Source of the DNA: Apoderus coryli
Taxonomy: Eukaryota > Arthropoda > Insecta > Coleoptera > Attelabidae
Length of the DNA: 64,000 nucleotides
Direction: 5' to 3'
Assembly (NCBI GenBank): GCA_911728435.2
Contig: OU452202.1
Span: 6,985,135 to 7,049,134 of the forward strand
Below, piece by piece: positions 36,505 to 46,900 of the stretch; within the stretch, counting starts at the first letter, position 1, and each line of letters opens with the position of its first letter. The notes beneath the pieces are model-generated. The model saw only the letters and a list, made by a program, of their open reading frames with translations. It was not told the origin of the DNA and ran no database searches. Both the position numbers and the translations under genes were made by a program.

Positions 36505-36610
36505 GAAGAAATTGAAGTTAGTAGTGATGACGACGAGGATTTGTTGGAGTTAATCCAATATGAAAGACGACCATAAGTATATCAAAACCAGAAAACGAAA
36601 CTGACAAATC
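36505..36610 (+). pseudogene. Possible HARBI1-like (PIF/Harbinger) transposase N-terminal scrap
   Basis: The plus strand reads EEIEVSSDDDEDLLELIQYERRP before a stop, split here as E-E-I-E-V-S-S-D-D-D-E-D and LLELIQYERRP. The acidic start followed by hydrophobic residues and Y-E-R-R-P resembles the beginning of HARBI1-type nucleases. Only about 30 residues survive, so the call is tentative. Confidence 0.35.
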
Positions 36611-37632
36611 ATTTACAAACAGATATTAGAAATAACAACAAACCACATTTGCCAATTCTAAAATATCTATTAACTCTTAAAATATATTTCACAAATTTTA
36701 ATGTTATTTTGAATCGGTATACCTAATGCCATGTTTTTAAAATGCACATATTTAAGACACTATTTTCTTTTAATTTATTGAACATTTACAAGAAAAAATA
36801 ATGAACATAACAGCACGCACTTGCGGCTACGTAACTGCCAGTTACTAACATGTATCAGGAAATTAACGACTGCCGTTACATAAGTACTGCATGGAAGTCA
36901 TGGTCATAACTTCAAAACATCGTACGCAGGGTCGAAAACATGTTGACAGTGAAAGACCACAACTACTTAATAGATTCATTCCTTATTTTATTGCACACGT
37001 ATAACAACACGACAGTTCTGTACAAAAAAGATGTCCTCACCCTTCTGCATGAGACTGACGTTAAACTACCAGCTATGCATTTTGGTACGATTTAACCAGG
37101 CTTCAAGAAAATGGAAATTTCGAATAGTATGATATCTCCTCCCATATCTGCTGCTGCTTCAATAATTACCTAGTTTCTTCATCAAGAAAAGAATAAGCGA
37201 GTTACCATCATCGAATAGAGGCAGTTTTTACTATTCTTCAATTACGGCTTGAAATATAAACGTTAAAGTAAATGATTTGTTAAATAGATTGATAGTTAAA
37301 ATGATTAAGTAATAATTGAATACCTAATAATATATATAGTTTTCTTGCTAATACATTAACTATAATTTCATTGACTTTTTCCACGTAGATGTAAAAGATT
37401 TTTAAAATCTCACATATTTCAAAAACCATTTCCTTTGAAGGAGAAAAGATGCAGAAATTATGTTGACAACACCCTCGTATTATCAACATGCTTTAAAAAA
37501 TTAAAACACTAACCAGGTATACTGTGGCATAATAATAAGCTAGTTTTGTTCATTTACTCAATCCAATAACACAAAACAAGAGAACCAATAACATACATAA
37601 TAATTTTGAATAACTAATAAATAGTAACTTAC
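36611..37632. other. Presumed intron of the aPKC gene
   Basis: No further aPKC exon could be read on the minus strand downstream of the PB1 exon in this stretch. AT-rich. Confidence 0.4.
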
Positions 37633-37912
37633 CGTGAATGGGCAGTTCGGAATCCCTGTTAATTTCATAAAGCCGTATAGCCTCATCCAATTCCAACTGA
37701 GATGAAATCGTGCATGGATCACCCTCCTCATCCACCCATTTCACTGTAAAAACTTGGTCATGTGAAAAGCGACATATCTCCCTTATCTCCTGACTTAACT
37801 GGTCCAAAGTGATATTCTGATCTACGTATGTTATTAAAACTTCCCCGTTGTATGCTATTTTGGCTCTGATTTCGTGACTATTGTTATCATTATTTGCAAG
37901 TTGTGTTGGCAT
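37633..37912 (-). CDS. aPKC: Atypical protein kinase C, first coding exon (PB1 domain), partial
   Basis: The exon reads from ATG at 37912 to a consensus donor CACG|GTAAGT at 37633/37632, giving 93 codons plus one base. After a hydrophilic leader of about 13 residues comes a PB1 domain: a basic-cluster Lys in I-R-A-K-I-A-Y-N-G, the R-E-I-C-R-F helix region, and the acidic OPCA motif W-V-D-E-E-G-D-P-C-T-I-S. It ends at E-L-P-I-H, exactly where animal aPKCs continue with V-F-P; the split codon starting with G fits Val. In aPKC this domain binds Par-6 and p62 and directs the kinase to the apical polarity complex. The C1 and kinase exons must lie at lower coordinates; I did not find them here, so a long intron or the window edge separates them. 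Confidence 0.88.
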
Positions 37913-40900
37913 GTTGAATACTAAAATGAATAGCTACTGTAATAAACGACTTCACAGTTGGATAGTTGACCATGACTCATGAATATTAATAATGAAGAAA
38001 ACTATTACTCCTATCACTACTAATTGTTCAAACTTACTTTAATTAAATTCTAAGAATTACAAATTCCTAGATTATGATGGTCTTTGGACAAAATATTTTG
38101 TATATATCCTGCTTTTCCAAATTATTAACTTTTGCTTTCGTAAATATTATAGTTAATATAATGTATTTATATTAAACTTAAAATGTAAATAAAATACAAA
38201 AAAACCTTAAACAAAAAAAAAAGATGAAATAGTAGGTGATGTTGATATATCGGAATTCTTTTTACCTCTCACATCAGTTGAACTGATATGGAAATATTCT
38301 TCATACTCGCTAAAAACCAGCTTATGATTTGAGTTTGGAGAAAACATTGGTCAATAAAGTGAGGTTGATTGCAAAATATATCATATTTGGATAAAATGGA
38401 ATCTGAGAAAAAGAAACGAACATTATTTTTCTGAGAATGGTATCTAGTAGGTTCAGTAATCATAACGACAAATGACCGACAACATGTCAATTCGTTCGTT
38501 TGTTGCAGCATAGATAATTATCTATGGTTGCCATTGAGATATAAGGAGACGCTATATAAGCATTATTTTACATTGTACAGAAACGGGTGCATTGGGTGGA
38601 GCGTAAGCGCATACCAATATGTTTGTTTTTTAATTTGCAGCTTGGGTTAATACTTTATTTTGAAATGTTAAGCAGTGTACAAAATACTTAAATATAGGTA
38701 ATTATTGATATTTGATACCTAAATACACGAATAAAAGACGTTAGTACTTTATAAATTATATATTAATACCCCAACAAATAAACCCTAAATACGTCCATGT
38801 ACAATGTTTACAATATTTGGTACATACCTACCTATGAAACGTTATTCCTGATATTTTCTTGTCGATTTCACTTCTACTACTGCAACTACGCACAGCACAG
38901 GACACCATTATAGTATATTGTCAAATAACCGTCAAAAAACACGAAAAACTTAAGTAAACTTGTAAAATACTCGTAAATAATACTATCAACTTGAAAGCAC
39001 GACAAATGACAGAGGTCGAATACGAATATGGCGTACCTGCACCCGCTTTTGACCACGTTATAGCGTCTCCTCCCACCTCAATGACGGTTGCAGAGGTATA
39101 GAAGAGCGAGAACGAGCTTGGCAAATGCGCGAACTGCTATTATAGTAGGCCACCATGTTCCACCCTTGACAGTGGCGTATCGTCTTAAGGGGGTGCAAAC
39201 TAAGTGGGAAAAAGTTTATAATATAAACATTTTTACGAATCGTGACTACCAGTTTTCAGTAAGTATAGACTATGTAAATAATATATTATTTTATTAAACT
39301 CATTTTGGGGACTTAGGCTTTCATTGCAAACATTAACAATCAATAATTTTACGTTATATTTATAAAAATGTTTTGTTGGATTTTTCACGGTTCTTGGGAT
39401 TTAAGCTTTTTATTTCACAACTATCTAACCTGTAACTGTGGATAGTTTTAGTTCTTTGTACAATTCTACGTTTTGTGCTGCTAGCCGTGCTGATACCAGA
39501 GATGATGCATTCGAGAGCTGCAACAGGAAAGAAAAAAAGAATAAAATTCTAAAAGAAAGAAACCTATATATAAATTACCTATAAACTTGAGGCAATTCCT
39601 CGACGCTTTATTCTCCTGTCCGTGCTTGTTCCTGAGTTGTCGAGTTCATTTCCTAAACTAAACTGAAAGGCGCGGTGCTTTAAGAATACCCATTAGATAG
39701 GTACCTATAATTCTTTGGCAGTACCTGGCATTGTCGGACGTGTGTAAATTCTGAAGAATCTTGAAGTTGTATAGAAACAGAGTTTTTCTTCAACGTACGC
39801 CCTTCCAGTAAAATTAAGAAAAGCCTCAGTTTTAAAATGGTTGGAGCACACTAACTCAAATGCACACCCACTTCTCTCTCGGATTCCCAACGTAGTCAGC
39901 TATATTTATTAGATTTTCATCTTCTGGAATTGCAAAAAATTATTATAAAATGTATAATTTGTATAAATGCCTTTAGGTGACAAGGGTTTGAAAACTACCT
40001 AATAATTTCAATAATATCTCATTCAAGGATATTGACCCCAGGCGTGTGCAAGTAAACATTCGAGATTAGTACCAAAAATGTAAATAATGATCAGCTGTAT
40101 GCTGTTAGGCAAGAAGTCAAGAGGTAAAGAAGAATTTGCGGCGGGACATTCCCACATGTTTAGTGCGTGTCGACGTGATCATGGTATTAAAGTACCTGGT
40201 CGCGTGGATAGTGGTTGGATGGGTGGACGGTGCTCCTGGCCGAGTCGGTAGATTTGCCAATGCCATGTAGGGTAAACATGCAGTATAGTTGTACTAAATT
40301 ATGGTCTGACCGCGCCACTGCGCAGTCAGACGAATTTTATGTGAAAAAGTGTCACTACTCTAACGATGTTGCCAGGTTGGTATCTATTCACTATAGTTAT
40401 GGACTACATAGTCGTAGTCGTAGGTGCTGGCATCTGGCAGTCGATGACCGTGGTTCGGATTCCACGCTAAACTGTAGTCTGTAGTCACTCAATTAAATTA
40501 ACTGACATAATGGGCTAAATTACCTTAGTTGTAGAGGCCAATAATAAAAAGAGTGAGGAGAAGAAGAAGAATTTCATTCAGAATTTTTAAGGTTATCTTT
40601 ACTAACCTTAAAACACGGAACATAAATATTAGATATTATAGGAGCAAAACAACTTGGAACCTGAACGTAGTTACGTGCATTGGTACAAAGTGGTAATTGA
40701 TTTTTAATTAATTTCCTGTATCCCAGTTTTAAAGATTTATATGAGTAATCTTTGTTTTCGATCAACAATTATTTTTGCTTTAGAGAAGAAAATAGAAACC
40801 ACAAAACTTAGTACAAAAATCAACAAACAGCACTTCTAGTTACAGTTACTGGCAAAGCAAATAATAGTTATTTATTTCAGCTTTTCCTGTTAGTTTAATA

Positions 40901-40973
40901 GTTATTGTTCTTACATACCAAGAATTTTAATACATACCCTTTGCATTGGTATATTTACTGAATAACTATAGCA
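37913..40973. other. Region between the aPKC and NOM1 starts
   Basis: It should hold the divergent promoters of both genes. No clear TATA box. Positions 39169-39195 begin with CAGTGGCGTATCG, a hAT-like terminus without a located partner. Positions about 40410-40575 end in a GAGAAGAAGAAGAA tail and contain GGTTCGGATTCCACG, reminiscent of a B box, so a SINE-like fragment is possible. Confidence 0.35.
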
Positions 40974-43900
40974 ATGGTTCGCAAAAAAGAAAAAAAGTTG
41001 GTTAAGCCTAAAGCTAATTTGACTCGTAAACAGCTTAGGAAAGAAAAACGTAAGGAGAAGAAAACAAAAAGATTTGAATACCAACAGAAGAAACATTCTG
41101 ATCAACTTGAAGTTCATCAAGAGAAAACAGTAAATAAAGTGGTTAAGGGAGCTAAAGATTTTACCAAACAAATTGCTTCGAAGCAGATTGTTTCAGCAAA
41201 TAATAACTATAAACCGGTGAGTAGGTACTTTTTTGATGATGTAGCTCAAAATTAACCCACTTATTTTTTCAAGATTCTTGAGTCTAATAGAGTGTATAGT
41301 ACTAGTGTAGTGAGAATTCTTAATGATGTTGGTTTACAAAGATGTTTTAATCGGTGGTATGCATTTTTAGCATTTTACGCTATAAAACCGAATCATTAAC
41401 TAGGTAATAAATGTAAAGAAATGTTGCGCTCTTTACTCAAAACACACTAAAATGTTGTGAGTATTTTTCGGTATGGTGTTAATTTATGACCAGCGCTAAT
41501 TTCAAATTAAAAATTTGGAATGCACATTTTAATTTTTTGTAAATGATTACATAATTATATACCTGTGCTTATATTACAGGAGTCTAGCACAGAGAAACTT
41601 AGAGAAAATGAACGAAAACACCAGAAAAAGATTGAGAAACAGATGAAAAAACAACGCATTGAACAGCTGAAATTAGCAAACCGCAAAGAAGATGAAACTA
41701 TAAAAAAGTTGGAGAAGATGTTAAAATTAAATAAAAGAAAATCAAAAACTCTTCCGAAGTCCTTTGGTGCTGATGGGCTTGACTGTAAGTAATTATTTTA
41801 GGATTATTAATAAATGATTGATTTTGAAAAACGCAATATTCTGGGATCTCCCATGACTAATCAATCGTAGTCACAAATTATCGTGGTGTGTTCTACTAAC
41901 AAAAAAAATTATATTTTATTTTTGCCCATGGAACACACTGGATATTATCATATTGTTTTACAGGAAATTTACCGAATTATTTTGAGAAAATTAGAGGAAA
42001 CCGAATACTGAACATCATTTTGATCGTGTTTTGTCCATGATATATTTATTTATTCACCATCTTATGTTACAAAACATGTATAGTACGTCAAAAAATAACA
42101 AAAATTAATCAAAGTTACAGCAACAAAGAAAGGCTTACAAACAAATTAAAATAGCAACAACATAAAACTCTGGATGGATTCTGTTGTCGATTACTGTCCA
42201 CTTAGCTGACTGTCTTTTGGATTCTGGTGTGTAATAGTGAAGCCTGTTTCATCCATTGTCAAATATCGACGATATAATTCCATTTTATTGCGGTTTAACA
42301 GCGCCAAACACTCCTCTGAAGCATCAATTCGTTGTTGTTTTTGGTAGACTGTGAGCTCACACGGCACCCATTTTGTACAGAGCTTTCGCATACCCAAATG
42401 TTCGTGTAAAGTGGTAAAAACACTACCATCTGATATCTTCACAATGTCAGCTAGCTCGTGCATCTTCAATTTGCTATCGTTCATAACCAATTTGTGATTT
42501 TTTTTACGTTTTCTGGAATAACAGCCTTATTTGGGCGTCCACTGCGCTCTGCATCATTTGTGCTGGTACGACCACGTTTAAATTCATCAATCCACTTCTC
42601 TACCATTTGTCTCGATGGAGCAGAGTTCGGATACTGTTTATCACCCATTGTTTGGTTTCCACTGTATTTTTTTTTTCATCAAAAAGCAAGCAAAGCTTTA
42701 TCACAACTTTTTGAATGACCTAATAATTGTTACTTTGTCATGATTATAATAGATATCGTCGGTTTTTATTTATATATTAATTGTACTTTTTTAGATTTAC
42801 TAGAGGTATGTGAACCCGGAAATATTGAAAATGCAATATCAGCTGAAAAACAGTTATATGAACTCAACGATGAATTTGACGAGGATTTTGCGCTTATGAC
42901 CAATCAGAATCAGAAACGTGTCGATAAGAAAAACAAACCGGATAACAATGATGATGATGATTTTAGCCATGATGACGATGAAAGTAATATTGATCCTGAC
43001 CAAAGTGAGTCATCCGATTCTGAGAGTGAAAATGATGAGGAAAGTTATAAAACATTAGCTGCAGAGGTAACTCAAAAAAACGCAAAACCGAGTACAGGGA
43101 AGCCTTACACAAATAAACTGGAAGAATCAGAAATGAGTTCATATGACGAAACTGATGATTCGGAGTCTGAAACCTCAGAGATTGAACCTAGTATTAGTAG
43201 TAAAACTAAAGGGCAGAAGAGAAAGCTAAAAATAAAAGAAATTGTTAACAAAAAAGTTAAATTTAATGACCAGCCAGCTGAGAGTGAGAATGCTAGTAGC
43301 GATGAAAATGATAGCGAAGGTGACGAATTAGATGAGGACCTCTCCGATGATGAAGAAATGCCGCAAAATAAATCTTTAGTGAAAAAAAATGCAGACGGTA
43401 CCTGGGAAGATATTTATGGACGACTAAGGAACAAAGATGGATCAGTTGTGAATGTAAGTGTTTTTGGTTGTTAGATGTTAGAAGAGTAGGTCTGTTTCTC
43501 CCCAAGCGACGAAGTTGCTCTTCAAATACGAGCAATTCGTAATCATTGGAAAATAAGCGAAATAGATCACTCTTATATCTATCTTGGTTTGTTCTGATGA
43601 AATATGAGCACTGATTTCACCAGAGTGACTTGCACTCTATCAATTTATCATTCATACGTAATTAATATCTAGACTGCTAGAACCTTGACTTAAGCAACTT
43701 GTTCTGTTGAGATTTACATCATCATATCATCTTTATATCCTTCAACTTTTTTGTTGTATTCATTTTCGTCTATTTTATTTTACTCGCCGTGTTCGTATGC
43801 TGGATTTGGATGTTCCTTTTCGATTTGGAACTTGTGTAAAAATGTGAAAACCCGGTTTCACAACTGCTGGTGGCGCTGTGATGCAATAGGACATTCCTTT

Positions 43901-46900
43901 GCTACCGCCCGAAAACAAACTCATGAGCTGTGGAAGTTCCTATAATAATAAATTTTCCAAAAATAGGTCTATGATTACAAATTTGGCTTCTTATGAATTT
44001 GAATTAATGTGGATCGGGGTTCTCAGACGGATTCGGTGTATACCGATTTCGCAAAAGCGATTGATAGGGTAAACTTCGATATTTTGTTAGCAAAGCTGCG
44101 AGCTTTTGGAATGTCTGACCCCTTTGTAACATGGTTGGAGAGGGACGCACCCAAATAGTGAGCATTATGAACTATAAATCCCAGGAATTTCGAGTGACGT
44201 CGGGTGTTCCCCAGGGGTCTCATTGTGCTCCACTCTTCGATATTTTTATAAATGACATTAGTGAAATCTTAAGATTTTCAACGCCTAGTGTTTTGCAGAT
44301 GATTTGAAGCTATACAGAAGAATTTACTTGTCATGATTGCTTACAAAATGAATTGGATGCTCTCTAGGAATGGCCTGTTTCTAATAACTTGAAATTATTT
44401 AGATAGGAGTGACCAAACTTGCTCTGCTTGACAATTGGCAGCTGTGTGATCGAATTTGAGACATCTAAAACATCTCAAGGGCGATGGAATATATAGTCTT
44501 ACATTAAGGCAATAAAAGGGGACTTTTACTTTTTCTGGTAATATCGGCCTGTCAAAAGTCAGAATATGGTTAGCAGTAGTTGTCCATTGATTTTGGATTT
44601 CATCCGTCTAACATCGATTACACCCTGAGTCTTTAAACTTTCTGGAATTTCTTCTATAGTGCAGTTTAATCAATCTCTATGATAGATGACTCCTCTCTTT
44701 ATATAGTTCTATGAGCCGATACGTCTACGGCCATATCTCCTAAAATTTTAATACCTAGCAAGCGTTTAGACTGAGCTGATGAAGTCGTTTCAACAAGCAA
44801 ACCATCTTTAGTCTTTTTTAATACTTTTAACTTCACCAATTACTCCAAATAGCAACTTCTGAATGGGTTAATCTAAACTAAAATCTCCGTCGACTTTCTT
44901 TAGGATCAAGAACCGGGGGGAGGCCACCTTTTCTTCGTTTGTAGTAGTGATGTCCGTAGGGGTGGACATCGACCCTGAATTTTTGGAAAATCAAGGATTC
45001 GTGTTGGTCCTAGGAATTAAAAGTCATCTGGATACTACAGAAAGGCTAGTTACAATCCTCAGCACGATGGATTTACACCTTGAGATTACTAGCTAGGGTA
45101 CCTCGGGATTGCCACACCCGTACCTGGAAGCAAAACTTACCAGGCCCCTGAGGGCGCAATATGTGATTTGTTTTTATTTGCTAGTTTGTAATGTAAATTT
45201 GTTGTTAATATAAATGGGGTTTTCCTTTAAATAAATAAAAAAAATAAATATATATATATAAATATTTTTTATAGATCAATGAAGGAAAGTACATACCACC
45301 AGCAATAAGAGCAAAACTCGAAAGCAGCAATACGGATGACAAAAAAAGAATCGAGAAATTAAATAGACTCAAAAAACAACTGAAAGGTACTTAGTATTAT
45401 GTCTCTTAAATAGTGAATGTCTATAATTTGGAAATATTTTAGGCCTTCTAAATCGATTAGCAGAAAGTAATATGCACAACATATCAACACAAATCGAGGA
45501 CCTTTACATGAAGAATAGTAGAAATGACATGAATGAATCGTTAACAAATTTAATGTTTGAATCATTAATATCCAATGTTTTAAGTCCGGAAAGATTATTA
45601 ATTGAACATGTAGTATTAATTACTGTGTTACATGCAAATGTTGGTACTGAAGTTGGTGAGCACTTGGAATTATTTTATTCAAATCTTTTAATGTTTTCTG
45701 TCACATAAAAATTTAAAAAAATCATATAAATCAATTTAGATCCAATGTCTTTCGCTGTTTACTAATAATTATTATATTTTGGTAATAATGATTTTAAATT
45801 TTTAAATAAAATTTTATTATCAACTTTTCAAAAAATAAAAAAATGTCGAATAAAACATCTCCATCTCGCACTTCTGTATCGATAGCTGAAATTACTATAC
45901 ACTGAGTTGTGGATTTTTAACTGTTCTAAACACAACACAACATTTATTTTTATGGTAATTGTTATTCGCCTTGGTCCTTTGAAAGAAATATTCTGAGCTG
46001 CAAGCACTTTGAGTTTTTCAACTCGGTCATTTAACTGCTTAAATAATTTTTAGGTGCCCATTTTTTGCAGAGTGTTGTGAGGAAATTTAACGAGTTTCTC
46101 CATTTAGACCATGATGTGGAAAACAAAATGTTAGACAACGTTGTAAATATATTAGCTCAGCTTTATAATTTTCGACTTTTTGATGCAAAACTCTTGTATG
46201 AAATATTGAATAAACTATCAGAAGGATTTACGGAAAAAGATATTGAATGCATATTACATATTCTGCGCAACGTTGGCTTCCGTTTACGAAAGGATGATCC
46301 GTTAGCACTTAAAGGCTTAATACTAGATTTACAAAAGAAATCTGCAAATGTATCTGATGAAATCAATGATAAGTAAGTAATTTGATGTGTACATTTTTAT
46401 CAGCAATTTGAATTAATTATTTATTTCCAGTTCAAGAATTAAATTCATGTTAGACATACTATTGGCCATCAAAAATAATAATGTAACAAAGATTCCCAAT
46501 TATGATGTCACCTATTCAGAACATTTGAAGAAAATAATGAAAACATTCATACGAAAAGGAAATTATGTGACACAGTTGAACATTTCTCTCGAGGATTTAT
46601 TAAACGGTTTTAGATTTTTTATTTACCATGTAACACACTTTTAAATTGGTTATGTTTCAGCTGATGAAAGAGGGAAATGGTGGGTCGTTGGTTCGGCTTG
46701 GACTGGAAACATGGAAAGCGCTGATCCTATTCAGAAAAAGGAGGAGTCAGATACATTTTCCACTAAATTACTAGCATTAGCTAAAAAACAACGTATGAAT
46801 ACGGATACTAGAAGAAACGTTTTTTGTATTATTATGTCAGCAGAGGTATTTTTTAATTTTCTTTTTGAACATTCCAAGTACTGCTAAGTACTGAAATAGC

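Noticed and set aside
39169..40320. hAT element between CAGTGGCGTATCG and a CGCCACTG word at about 40310
   Set aside because: The right word does not extend beyond 8 bp and no 8-bp duplication flanks the pair.
40215..40484. 89-codon frame upstream of NOM1
   Set aside because: No recognisable domain, and it overlaps a possible SINE-like fragment.
40911..41171. Minus-strand frame across NOM1 exon 1
   Set aside because: Phe/Leu-rich shadow of the Lys-rich coding strand.
44785..44815. CTGATGA followed by AGTCGTTTCAAC as a hammerhead
   Set aside because: No GAAA segment and no closing stem; it is part of the gag-like relic.
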